From NCBI RefSeq assembly GCF_003461955.1, contig NZ_QTYB01000019.1, forward strand, positions 1 to 59,084: a DNA stretch of 59,084 nucleotides. The letters run 5' to 3'. The stretch's first letter is position 1. The number at the start of each line of letters is the position of its first letter. Source of the stretch: Ruminococcus sp. AM36-2AA (lineage in GTDB: Bacteria > Bacillota > Clostridia > Lachnospirales > Lachnospiraceae). A program made the position numbers and the translations under genes. The notes under the pieces are model-generated. The model searched no databases. It was not told the DNA's origin and worked only from the letters and a program-made list of their open reading frames with translations. This document shows, in pieces, positions 43,747 to 51,678 of the stretch.

Positions 43747-45461
43747 TGGCACTGTATCATTTTTCAGTAAAGCAGGTTTCCAGAGGAAAAGGTCAGACGG
43801 TGGTTAATTCCGCAGCTTATATTTCGGGGCAGAAGCTTTATAACGATTATTATGTACAGACGCATGACTATACAAAAAAGTCTGGAGTAGTTTTCACAGA
43901 AATTCTGACACCGGAATATGTGCCGGAACGTCTGACTGATCGGGAAACACTCTGGAATGAGGTAGAAAAGGTAGAGAAAAGTAAACGGGCACAGTTAGCT
44001 TATTCTTTTGATATTGCTTTGCAAAATGAACTGACACTGGATGAAAATATAGAACTGGCGAGAGCGTTTTGCTGGGAACAGTTTGTAGCACGTGGCATGA
44101 TTGTAGATCTGGCAGTTCATGAGGGAAAATCAAAGAACGAAGATGAACCAGATAATCCACATTTTCATGTACTTGCTCCAATCCGTCCTTTTACAGAAAA
44201 AGGGAGCTGGGGCAACAAGCAGAAACGGGAATATGTTCTGGATGAAGATGGAAACCGGATAAAAGATGCCAAAGGGAAGGATATATTCAATGCTGTTTCC
44301 ACTACTGGCTGGAATGATCCGGAGCTTTTAAAGGAATGGAGAAGAGCGTGGACGGAGAAAGTAAATGAAAAATTCCGGGAATGCCACATGGCAGCCAGAA
44401 TTGATCACCGTTCTTACAAAGAGCAGGGGATTGATCTGATTCCGACCATACACGAGGGATATGAAGTTCGGGCAATGGAGAAAAAGGGGATAAAAACAAT
44501 CATCGGGGAGCTGAACAGGGCAATTCGACAGTTCAATCAGATGTTTATTTCTCTGAAAGAATCCATTCAGTGGATGAAGACAGCTTATGAAGAAATGAAG
44601 TCAGAGTTGGATCGCAGACAGAACCCTACACTTCTGGAAAGTTTACAGGATTATTATGATAAAAAGACACAGGGCAGGCCTCCACTTCCCAATTTCTATG
44701 CGGAGATGAAACGAAAAGGTAAGAATCTCTCCAACTTACAGGAGTTTGCAAAATCCATCAGTTATCTTCAGACACATCAGATAGAGACGATGGATGACTT
44801 GCAGGAACGGATTGATGAGCTGAACGGTGTTGTTTCTGTCAGCAAAAAAGAAATTTCTGAAAAGAGAGAGCAATTAAAGAAATTGGAGAATTTGGAAAAG
44901 ATGGTAGAAGTAATAAAGACAAACCAGCCATTGATTGATGAATATAATCATTTCTATTTCCAGAAAAGACGGGAGAAATACTATCAGCAACACAAGAAAG
45001 AAATCAATTATTACCGTAAATGTGAACGGGAACTGAAACAACATCTGGATAAAAATGGAAAGGTGCCAACTGCCAGATGGAAACGGGAGAAAGAAGAACT
45101 CCAGGCGGTGATTGAAGAACTGAAAGCAGATAATCAGCCGTATCAGGAGGAACTTGCATTTGTAAAAAAGGTACAGAGCTGTGCGGATATTGCCAGACGT
45201 GACCGGGAAATGGCAGAAGCCGATACTTCCGGGCGTTCAGAAGAAAAAAAGGAGAAGCAGACAAAGTTTCCGGCGTTTCATGCAGTTCAGACGGAAGATA
45301 TTTTTAAAGAAAACGGTAAAGCAGAGCAACAGCCGGAGCAGAAGTCAGAAAAGAAGACTTCTCTTCTGAGAAAATTGGATGAAAAAAAGAAAGAATGTGC
45401 AGAGCGTGATGCAAAACAGCAGGTAGTAAAGAAAAAACGGAATCATGAGATGAATTTATAA
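43746..45461 (+). CDS. mobA: MobA/MobL-family relaxase (MOBQ)
   Basis: 571 residues. N-terminal relaxase domain: ALYHFSVKQVSRGKGQTVVN with the catalytic tyrosine candidates in NSAAYISGQKLYNDYY, and the metal-binding histidines in PDNPHFHVLAPIRPF; RIDHRSYKEQGIDLIPTIHE is also typical. The C-terminal half is long, charged and coiled-coil (about 320-560) and lacks the primase of RSF1010 MobA; that activity is in the next gene. It nicks oriT and pilots the strand into a helper's conjugation pore. The RSF1010-like nic site upstream fits the MOBQ class. Confidence 0.93.
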   Translation: MALYHFSVKQVSRGKGQTVVNSAAYISGQKLYNDYYVQTHDYTKKSGVVFTEILTPEYVPERLTDRETLWNEVEKVEKSKRAQLAYSFDIALQNELTLDENIELARAFCWEQFVARGMIVDLAVHEGKSKNEDEPDNPHFHVLAPIRPFTEKGSWGNKQKREYVLDEDGNRIKDAKGKDIFNAVSTTGWNDPELLKEWRRAWTEKVNEKFRECHMAARIDHRSYKEQGIDLIPTIHEGYEVRAMEKKGIKTIIGELNRAIRQFNQMFISLKESIQWMKTAYEEMKSELDRRQNPTLLESLQDYYDKKTQGRPPLPNFYAEMKRKGKNLSNLQEFAKSISYLQTHQIETMDDLQERIDELNGVVSVSKKEISEKREQLKKLENLEKMVEVIKTNQPLIDEYNHFYFQKRREKYYQQHKKEINYYRKCERELKQHLDKNGKVPTARWKREKEELQAVIEELKADNQPYQEELAFVKKVQSCADIARRDREMAEADTSGRSEEKKEKQTKFPAFHAVQTEDIFKENGKAEQQPEQKSEKKTSLLRKLDEKKKECAERDAKQQVVKKKRNHEMNL

Positions 45462-45490
45462 CAGTCTGCCAGTAGGACAGACAGGAAAGG

Positions 45491-47374
45491 ATGATGAAAA
45501 TGCAGTATACAGAAGAACAGATTGCAAGAGCAAACCATACCGATCTTGTTTCTTTTCTGAACGCACAGGGAGAACAGTTGGTGAAAAGTGGCAGAGAATA
45601 CCGTTGGAAAAAGCATGACAGTGTAACGATATCTGGAAACCGATGGTATCGGCATAGTCAGAGCAAGGGAGGTTATCCGGTAGATTTTGTGATGGAATTT
45701 TATTATGCAACATTCCCGGAAGCAGTGAAAATGCTAATCGGGGAAGAAGGCGAAGGCAGGCAGAAGTCCTGCCCCGCCTCGTCCCAAGACTTCCGATTAC
45801 CGGAGAAAAATGAAGATAATGAAATGATCGTAAAGTATCTGACAGAAAGCAGAGAACTTGAGAAAAATCTGGTGATGGAATGGATTGCCAGAGGAGATAT
45901 TTACGAAGAAAAGAAGCACCATAATGTTGTATTTGTGGGCAGAGATGCAGATGGTATTCCAAGATATGCACATTGCCGGGGCGTTGGTGAAATAAAATAT
46001 CGGGGAGATGTGGCTGGATCTGATAAATCTTACGGATTCAGTCATAGAGGGACGGATAATCAGTTGTTTGTGTTTGAAGCAGCCATTGACCTGCTTTCTT
46101 TCATCCAATTATTTCCAAAAGACTGGAAGAAACGCAGCTACCTGAGTCTGGGTGGTGTCTCCAGTATGGCACTGATGGTTTTCCTTTCTGAACGCCCTCA
46201 GATTACTTCTGTCTTTCTGTGCCTGGATAATGACCAAGCAGGGAATGAAGCCTGTGAGAAACTGGCAGGAGAAATCTCAGAAGGATATAGTGTAATTCGT
46301 CTGAAACCGTCACGAAAAGATTGGAATGAAATCCTCTGTGATAAAAACGCTAACAGAAAGAAAGTAATCACAGAAACAATCACAATTAAAGTACCAGAAG
46401 CAGAAGAACTGGTGCCGATGTTATGTTATGAAGATATTGAGCAGACCAGCGTGGATTGGTTGTGGTTTCCTTATATTCCATTTGGAAAACTGACAATCAT
46501 TCAGGGCAATCCGGGAGAGGGAAAAACTTATTTTGCAATGATGCTGACGGCAGCCTGTACCAATCGAAAGCTGTTTCCGAATATGGAAGATATTGAACCG
46601 TTCAATGTAATTTATCAGACAGCAGAGGACGGTATGGGTGACACCATTAAGCCAAGATTGGTGGAAGCAGGTGCAGATCTGAGCCGGGTTATGGTAATTG
46701 ATGATACGGAAGAAGCATTAACCTTATCTGATGACCGAATTGAAAAAGCAGTCAGACAGAATCAGGTGAGACTTGTAATTATTGATCCGGTACAGGCATT
46801 TATTGGAGCAGATGTGGATATGAATCGGGCAAATGAAGTGCGTCCGGTGTTCCGGAAACTGGGAATGATTGCAGAGAAGACCGAATGTGCCATTGTGCTG
46901 ATCGGACATCTGAATAAATCTTCCGGGACACAGAGCACGTATCGGGGACTTGGTTCTATTGATATTATGGCAGCAGTGCGAAGTTTAATTTTTATCGGGA
47001 AAGTAAGAAAAGATCCAACCACAAGGGTATTGATTCATGAAAAAAGTTCTCTTGCACCACCAGGGGAAACAATGGCGTTTAAACTGGGAGACGAAGAAGG
47101 CTTTCGATGGGTGGGAGCCTATGAGATTTCCGCAGATGAATTGTTAGATGGAAAAGAAGGAAAAGCAACAGAAACAAAGCTGGAACGAGGGGCAAAGCTG
47201 ATCAGGGAACTGCTTGCTGATAAAAAAGAAATTTCAATCAGAGAATTAGACGAAAAAGCAAAGGAGCAGGGAATATCCGGGCGAACAATGCGTGATGTGA
47301 GAAGCCGGATGAAGAATGAACTGGAATACCGGGTAAATGAAAAGCAGGAGAACAGTATTCGATTAAAAGAGTGA
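45491..47374 (+). CDS. Primase-helicase fusion (Toprim plus RepA-like ATPase)
   Basis: 627 residues. Residues 1-95 resemble a primase zinc/DUF3991-type N-terminus (RWYRHSQSKGGYPVDFVMEF). Then a Toprim domain (about 185-260: DNQLFVFEAAIDLLSFIQ, SVFLCLDNDQAGNEACEKL), and a RecA-like ATPase (about 310-510) with Walker A IIQGNPGEGKTYFAM, Walker B VRLVIIDPVQAFIG and VLIGHLNKSSG. The C-terminus is a winged-helix-like RGAKLIRELLADKKEISIRE. It likely primes and unwinds DNA for replication of the excised or transferred element. Its 3' end is duplicated at 48335. Confidence 0.9.
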   Translation: MMKMQYTEEQIARANHTDLVSFLNAQGEQLVKSGREYRWKKHDSVTISGNRWYRHSQSKGGYPVDFVMEFYYATFPEAVKMLIGEEGEGRQKSCPASSQDFRLPEKNEDNEMIVKYLTESRELEKNLVMEWIARGDIYEEKKHHNVVFVGRDADGIPRYAHCRGVGEIKYRGDVAGSDKSYGFSHRGTDNQLFVFEAAIDLLSFIQLFPKDWKKRSYLSLGGVSSMALMVFLSERPQITSVFLCLDNDQAGNEACEKLAGEISEGYSVIRLKPSRKDWNEILCDKNANRKKVITETITIKVPEAEELVPMLCYEDIEQTSVDWLWFPYIPFGKLTIIQGNPGEGKTYFAMMLTAACTNRKLFPNMEDIEPFNVIYQTAEDGMGDTIKPRLVEAGADLSRVMVIDDTEEALTLSDDRIEKAVRQNQVRLVIIDPVQAFIGADVDMNRANEVRPVFRKLGMIAEKTECAIVLIGHLNKSSGTQSTYRGLGSIDIMAAVRSLIFIGKVRKDPTTRVLIHEKSSLAPPGETMAFKLGDEEGFRWVGAYEISADELLDGKEGKATETKLERGAKLIRELLADKKEISIRELDEKAKEQGISGRTMRDVRSRMKNELEYRVNEKQENSIRLKE

Positions 47375-47392
47375 TGGAATGGCAGAATGATT
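47269..47392 (+). repeat. Direct repeat copy A (3' end of primase-helicase gene)
   Basis: This 124-base segment, covering the last ~35 codons and the sequence after the stop, recurs in degraded form at 48335-48417. Shared blocks include GGGAATAT, ATGCGTGAT, TGAGAA, GAGAA(C/T)AGTATT and GGCAGAAT. Confidence 0.75.
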
Positions 47393-47526
47393 AAAATTGA
47401 AGAATAAACAAAGCAGAATGGACCTAACATGGTTTATGTTATTGTATTTAATACTACATTTTAATACAATAGAAATTGACAAATGTAGCATTAAAGTATA
47501 TACTTAATTTTGGGAGGTAAGATTCT

Positions 47527-47994
47527 TTGGACACTTATACAGTAAAAGAAGTTGCAAAAATGATGAATACATCTGAAGAAACTGTTAGAAGATGGATTCG
47601 ATCAGGAAAATTAAAGGCTAATATGAATTCACGGAAAAAAGGGAGTGTTATTACTGATGCAATGTTGAGAGAATTTACAAAGAATACACCTAAATATGCT
47701 GCTGCATTGACGACTCCGATAGGAGGAATCGTTGCTGCCTCGACGTTGCTGCTAGGAACTCTCGTAGCTAAGAATGTTGAAAAAGGTGAAGCAATAAAAA
47801 ATTCCACTATTGATTCGGAGGAAATTAAAAAGATATTAAAAGAGAATCTTGCAACGGTTAAGATAAATATAAAAAATAAAAAGAAGGCTATTGCCCAGCT
47901 TGAACAAGAAATAGTCGATGAAGAAACAAAGATAAAAAGTCTGGAATATTTATTAAAAAATATTGAGAATGCAAAGGGGGATATAAATGAGTGA
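47527..47994 (+). CDS. HTH-transmembrane-coiled-coil protein, unknown function
   Basis: 155 residues in an unusual order. Residues 1-50 are an excisionase/MerR-type HTH (YTVKEVAKMMNTSEETVRRW, IRSGKLKANMNSRKKG). Residues 56-80 form a Gly/Ala-rich hydrophobic helix (ALTTPIGGIVAASTLLLGTL). Residues 95-150 form a Lys/Glu coiled coil. A DNA-binding head tied to a membrane helix suggests membrane-linked DNA or sensing, but nothing proves it. It starts with TTG 47527 (RBS TTGGGAGG), is A/T-rich and overlaps the next gene by 8 bases. No homologue recognised. Confidence 0.7.
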   Translation: MDTYTVKEVAKMMNTSEETVRRWIRSGKLKANMNSRKKGSVITDAMLREFTKNTPKYAAALTTPIGGIVAASTLLLGTLVAKNVEKGEAIKNSTIDSEEIKKILKENLATVKINIKNKKKAIAQLEQEIVDEETKIKSLEYLLKNIENAKGDINE

Positions 47995-48346
47995 TCTTAA
48001 TAAGAAAATAACAGAATTATTGTCTGATTCATGCAAAGCTGCGCCAGATATGACGCATAGTCTTAAAATTATTGGAGACGGGGATATGAAAGAGGGAATG
48101 AAAACCATCGCAGAGTTTTTTGAAGAAAATGGGATGAAAAAAGGTGCTTTATTCGGCACAGCAGGAACTCTTACTGTTATCGGATTAATAGTTGGAGTAA
48201 AAAAGATTTATTCAATGAAAAAAGCTCATAAAGAAAAAGGTGAGAAAATTCTTAGTGGATTACAGCAGGGAATAGCGAATGAATCAACTGAAAGCATTGA
48301 AAATTATGATAGTATAAGAGAAGTCAATGAAGAAGGGAATATTTAG
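47987..48346 (+). CDS. Small single-TM protein, partner of 47527 gene
   Basis: 119 residues. A polar N-terminal half (LNKKITELLSDSCKAAPDMT, GMKTIAEFFEENGMKKG), one Gly-rich transmembrane helix (ALFGTAGTLTVIGLIVGV, about 53-71) and a basic tail. It is translationally coupled to the upstream gene. Its last codons lie in the duplicated primase tail, so the C-terminus may have been set by the insertion. Function unknown. Confidence 0.7.
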   Translation: MSDLNKKITELLSDSCKAAPDMTHSLKIIGDGDMKEGMKTIAEFFEENGMKKGALFGTAGTLTVIGLIVGVKKIYSMKKAHKEKGEKILSGLQQGIANESTESIENYDSIREVNEEGNI

Positions 48347-48417
48347 GCAAACGATGCGTGATATGAGAAACCAGAGAATAGTATTTGGTTAAAAGATTAA
48401 TGGGTGGCAGAATCATT
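48335..48417 (+). repeat. Direct repeat copy B (degraded primase tail)
   Basis: Corresponds to 47269-47392 with about 40 bases missing in the middle. Read in the old frame it resembles the primase C-terminus (TMRDMRN, then ENSIWLKD and stop). Together, copies A and B bracket the two-gene module. Confidence 0.7.
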
Positions 48418-48557
48418 GGAGCAAATGTAGATTTTTATAGATACCTTATCTGCCACCTGCCGTCTGCCAGTATATGAAATTCTGAGAAAAGATTGCGAAC
48501 TGCTTGCAAATTGCAATCAAACGAAATATAATGAAGAAAAAAGAGGAGGCGATATCT

Positions 48558-48866
48558 ATGGCAAGAACAGCAAATGTATTTGCACGTGTTGAGCCCGAAG
48601 TGAAAGAACAGGCAGAACAGGTGCTTGATCGACTTGGTATTCCAATGTCCAATGCAGTAGGAATGTTTCTGAGACAGATTGTACTCCAGAGAGGAATTCC
48701 TTTTGAAATGAAACTTCCAGCTTATGAGGAACTTGTTGCATATGGTTCTTTGACAAAGGAACAGTTCGATGCAGAAATAGAGAAAGGCATGGAAGATATT
48801 AAGGCTGGCAGAGTATATTCGGCAGATGAAGTTGAAGCAGAAATGAAACGGGAATTTGGTATATGA
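48558..48866 (+). CDS. dinJ: DinJ/RelB-family antitoxin
   Basis: 102 residues. N-terminal ribbon-helix-helix (TANVFARVEPEVKEQAEQVL, DRLGIPMSNAVGMFLRQIVL) as in DinJ/RelB, then a helical part that wraps the toxin (DEVEAEMKREFGI). It would neutralise a YafQ/RelE-type RNase and repress its own operon. ATG 48558 has RBS AGAGGAGGC. The toxin gene that overlaps its stop (ATGA) is broken, so this antitoxin is probably orphaned. Confidence 0.88.
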   Translation: MARTANVFARVEPEVKEQAEQVLDRLGIPMSNAVGMFLRQIVLQRGIPFEMKLPAYEELVAYGSLTKEQFDAEIEKGMEDIKAGRVYSADEVEAEMKREFGI

Positions 48867-49121
48867 AATATAAAGTGATGTATACAGCCAGAGCGGATTA
48901 TGACCGCAATTCGGAAGCTGGATACTATGCCGAATAGAAACCGGCTTTATGAGGAAGAACCGTGGTACAGCAGAGGACTTCGATTCTTTCCGGTGGATAA
49001 TTATCTGGTATTCTATAAGACAGATGATGAAACTGAAACGGTATATGTAGTGCGAATTATGTATGGCGGACGTGATGTTCATAAACAGTTAAGTCAAACA
49101 GAAGACGTTTCGGAAGATTAA
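48863..49121 (+). pseudogene. Broken RelE/YafQ-type toxin gene
   Basis: The start MKYKVMYTARADYD (48863) is a normal RelE/ParE-type N-terminus but reaches a stop at about 48937. From 48900 another frame carries the toxin's second half (RKLDTMPNRNRLYEEEPWYS, RGLRFFPVDNYLVFYKTDDE, VRIMYGGRDVHKQLSQ). The helical middle of about 25-30 residues is missing and the frame is shifted, so the toxin is inactive. Confidence 0.82.
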
Positions 49122-49145
49122 AATTGAATATTGAACCGGGGATTT

Positions 49146-49186
49146 AAGCAGTTAGTCTATGAAAAATAGGTTAGCTGCTTTTTTTT
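49146..49186 (+). terminator. Terminator after the toxin remnant
   Basis: AAGCAG (49146-49151) pairs with CTGCTT (49175-49180), with an inner CTAT/ATAG pairing, then T6. Confidence 0.7.
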
Positions 49187-49210
49187 ATGCAAAAAAAGGA
49201 GGTGTCGTGT

Positions 49211-49420
49211 ATGGGATATGCACGTAAAGATGTAGAGAAAACAAAGAAAATAGCAAAGAAATTTGTCCGCTACCAGGAAGGGGCAGAGCTTTACAGCATT
49301 GGACTGACAAAATTCCAGGAGTTGGCGAAAGAGGCTAAAGCAGTGTATAAGATTGACAAGGTTGCTCTTGTAAACTGTGAGATATTCGAAAAGTATCTGG
49401 AGACATTCCGGATTGCGTAG
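49211..49420 (+). CDS. Excisionase-like DUF6462-type DNA-binding protein (3)
   Basis: 69 residues: KFVRYQEGAELYSIGLTKFQ, then AKAVYKIDKVALVNCEIFEK. Same fold pattern as the two left-end proteins. Being two genes before the integrase it is the best candidate for the recombination directionality factor. ATG 49211 with RBS AAAGGAGGTG. Confidence 0.78.
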   Translation: MGYARKDVEKTKKIAKKFVRYQEGAELYSIGLTKFQELAKEAKAVYKIDKVALVNCEIFEKYLETFRIA

Positions 49421-49510
49421 GGAAGAAAAAATTGTGGAAGGACGAAAAACAGGGATTGACTTTTTGTCATACGAAAACTATAATGAGGATGTGGAGGAAT
49501 AAGAACAGAT

Positions 49511-49681
49511 ATGGCGAAGACAGGAAGACCAAAGTCGGACAATGTAAAAAAGAAAGTATTGAGTATCCGGGTGGAAGATTCTATGTATAGGCGTATTTGT
49601 GATTATGCCGGAAAACACAAAATGACTGTGACAGAAGTTGTCCTGCAGGGACTGGAAAAAATATTGAACAGACCTGAATAA
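49511..49681 (+). CDS. Small ribbon-helix-helix (CopG-like) protein
   Basis: 56 residues: MAKTGRPKSDNVKKKVLSIR, then VEDSMYRRICDYAGKHKMTV and TEVVLQGLEKIL. The beta strand plus two helices fit an RHH DNA-binding protein. It starts after TGGAGGAATAAGAACAGAT and lies 36 bases before the integrase gene, which it may regulate. Confidence 0.78.
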   Translation: MAKTGRPKSDNVKKKVLSIRVEDSMYRRICDYAGKHKMTVTEVVLQGLEKILNRPE

Positions 49682-49717
49682 CATGAAGTCCTTCCTTTAT
49701 CTGAAGGAGGATTTTAT

Positions 49718-50953
49718 ATGGCACAGACAAGAAAAGATCTGCGGGGCAGAGTCCTGCGGAAAGGTGAATCACAGAGACGTTCCGATGAGAGGTATGTATA
49801 TACTTATACAGATCCCCTTGGAAGGCGTAAGTATGTTTATGCACAAGACCTTGTAACGCTTCGGGAAAAAGAAGCACAGCTTATGAAAGATCAGATGGAC
49901 GGTCTGGATATTTACGTTGCAGGAAAGGCGACTGTAAATTTTGTATTTGACCGTTATATGAGTCTCAAAAGCAATCTGAAACCGACAACCAGAAGTAATT
50001 ATCTTTATATGTATGACCGATTTATCCGGGACACATTTGGAAAGCGGAATATAGCGGAGATTAAGTATTCTGATGTGGTACAGTTTTACAATCACCTGAT
50101 TGAGAAACAGGAATTGCAGATTAACACACTGGAAACTGTTCATACGTTATTACATCCTACTTTTCAATTGGCTGTGAGGGATGACATTATCAGAAAAAAT
50201 CCTACGGATGGAGTCATGGCAGAATTAAAGAAAAATTTGGGTATGAAAACCGGTGTGAGACATGCACTGACAATTCCGCAGCAGAGGGCATTTATGGAAT
50301 ATATTGCCACACACCCGATTTACTATCACTGGTGGCCGATTTTTACGATTTTTCTTGGAACCGGGTGCCGGATTGGAGAAGTTTTAGGGCTTCGATGGGA
50401 AGACATTGATTACGAGAAGCGGATTATCAGCATCAATCATAATCTGACGTATTATCCGGTAGGAGAAGACCGGGCATCGGAAAATCACATTTCGACGCCG
50501 AAAACAGAAGCCGGCATGCGTACGATTCCCATGTTGGATACAGTGAAAGATGCTTTTGAAATGATCTGGGAAGAGCAGAAAGAAAATGGATGGACAGATG
50601 CAGAGATTGACGGAATGACAGGCTTTGTTTTCTGTAACCGTTATGGAAATATAATGAATGCCCAGTCAGTAAATCGGGCAATCAAGAGAATCTCATCTGC
50701 TTATAATGCAACAGAAGAAATAGAGGCAAAAAAAGAGCATCGGGAGCCGGTGCTGTTGCCGGATTTTTCAGCGCACAGCTTGAGACACACATTTTGCACA
50801 AGGCTTTGTGAAAGAGAAACCAACCTGAAAATAATCCAGTCGATCATGGGGCATAAGGATATCCAGACCACTATGGATATCTATGCAGAAGCGACAGAGG
50901 AGAAAAAACAGGAAACATTTGAACATTTGGCTGCAACAATGGATGTATTTTAA
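49718..50953 (+). CDS. int: Tyrosine integrase (Tn916 Int-like)
   Basis: 411 residues. The N-terminal arm-binding domain (residues 1-70, KDLRGRVLRKGESQRRSDER, then YTDPLGRRKYVYA) is as in Tn916 Int, then a SAM-like core-binding domain (about 75-180) and the catalytic domain with FLGTGCRIGEVLGLRWEDID (first Arg), AHSLRHTFCTRLCE (His-x-x-Arg), GHKDIQTTMDIY (final His and nucleophile Tyr). It recombines the 15-bp lysS core. RBS GAAGGAGG. It reads toward attR 170 bases away. Confidence 0.95.
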   Translation: MAQTRKDLRGRVLRKGESQRRSDERYVYTYTDPLGRRKYVYAQDLVTLREKEAQLMKDQMDGLDIYVAGKATVNFVFDRYMSLKSNLKPTTRSNYLYMYDRFIRDTFGKRNIAEIKYSDVVQFYNHLIEKQELQINTLETVHTLLHPTFQLAVRDDIIRKNPTDGVMAELKKNLGMKTGVRHALTIPQQRAFMEYIATHPIYYHWWPIFTIFLGTGCRIGEVLGLRWEDIDYEKRIISINHNLTYYPVGEDRASENHISTPKTEAGMRTIPMLDTVKDAFEMIWEEQKENGWTDAEIDGMTGFVFCNRYGNIMNAQSVNRAIKRISSAYNATEEIEAKKEHREPVLLPDFSAHSLRHTFCTRLCERETNLKIIQSIMGHKDIQTTMDIYAEATEEKKQETFEHLAATMDVF

Positions 50954-50975
50954 GAAGGGCTTATGAACCCTTTCA

Positions 50976-51033
50976 TCTGACAACAGAAATAACCAAATGA
51001 CATCAAATTGACAACAGATATGATTTGACAATG
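50976..51033 (+). repeat. Right integrase arm-type repeats
   Basis: TCTGACAACA (50976-50985), ATTGACAACA (51007-51016) and TTTGACAATG (51024-51033), with a weaker ATGACATCA near 50997. All have the same orientation as the left copies at 36036-36056. Confidence 0.55.
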
Positions 51034-51123
51034 ATTCATCATGAATGGTGATGAAGAGAAGACAATTTAATAGAAATAGCACAGCGAAGCATCACGAAGG
51101 GTAATGAAGAAAAATCAAAAAAA

Positions 51124-51138
51124 TTCCCGACAATGAAG
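51124..51138 (+). other. attR core
   Basis: TTCCCGACAATGAAG, identical to 35527-35541. To its left the sequence is A-rich element DNA; to its right the displaced host lysS 3' end begins. Confidence 0.85.
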
Positions 51139-51615
51139 AGCCTTGACTCTGATAAGAGCGTAGCCAAAGCAGGCGATACTGCAGAGGTAGCAGCAAACGA
51201 CAACAACGGATTCTTCACACCGAATGAGAAGATCAACTTCTCCAATGTAAAGGTTGAGCCTTTATTTGAAGAAGATGTTGACTTCGATACATTCAGCAAA
51301 TCTGACTTCCGTGCAGTTAAGGTTAAAGAGTGTGTTGCAGTTCCGAAGAGCAAAAAACTCCTTCAGTTCACACTGGACGACGGAACAGGCACAGACCGTA
51401 CCATCCTTTCCGGAATCCACGCTTACTATGAGCCAGAAGAACTGGTAGGCAAGACCCTGATCGCGATCACAAACCTGCCACCACGTAAGATGATGGGAAT
51501 CGAGTCCTGCGGTATGCTGCTTTCCGCAGTAAATAACCTGAAGGATTCTGAGGATGAAGAACTTCATCTGATCATGGTTGATAACCATATCCCGGCTGGT
51601 GCGAAACTGTATTAA
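51139..51615 (+). pseudogene. Displaced original 3' end of lysS
   Basis: It encodes the last ~158 residues of LysRS: a diverged linker (SLDSDKSVAKAGDTAEVAAN) and a tRNA-binding domain nearly identical to the element-borne one ([53 protein letters not shown]). It was severed from its gene by integration. The ATG inside the att core (51133) could start it, but no RBS is visible. Excision would rejoin it to lysS at the core. Confidence 0.9.
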
Positions 51616-51643
51616 GATAAACGAATAGTAGAGTAGAATATAT

Positions 51644-51677
51644 AAAGAGACTGGAGTGATTTCTGGTCTCTTTTTTA
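51644..51677 (+). terminator. Original lysS terminator
   Basis: AAAGAGAC (51644-51651) pairs with GTCTCTTT (51666-51673), T-run to 51676. A group II intron starts directly behind it. Confidence 0.85.
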
Positions 51678-51678
51678 T

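Larger units (their letters stand above)
35527..51138 (+). mobile_element. Integrative mobilizable element in lysS (about 15.6 kb)
   Basis: Bounded by 15-bp direct repeats. It carries a tyrosine integrase next to attR, excisionase-like proteins at both ends, ssb, an oriT-like region, a DUF3847-like accessory protein, a MOBQ relaxase and a primase-helicase. No VirB4, VirD4/TraG or other pore gene is present, so transfer would need a helper. Cargo: HTH-methyltransferase, likely restriction enzyme and DUF4238-type protein (38.3-41.3 kb), a membrane two-gene module (47.5-48.4 kb), an antitoxin with broken toxin (48.5-49.1 kb). The left end provides a replacement lysS 3' end and terminator. Confidence 0.88.

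Noticed and set aside
35527..51138. Self-transmissible conjugative element (ICE)
   Set aside because: No VirB4, VirD4/TraG/FtsK-type coupling protein or other secretion gene is present; only relaxase-level mobilization functions are seen.
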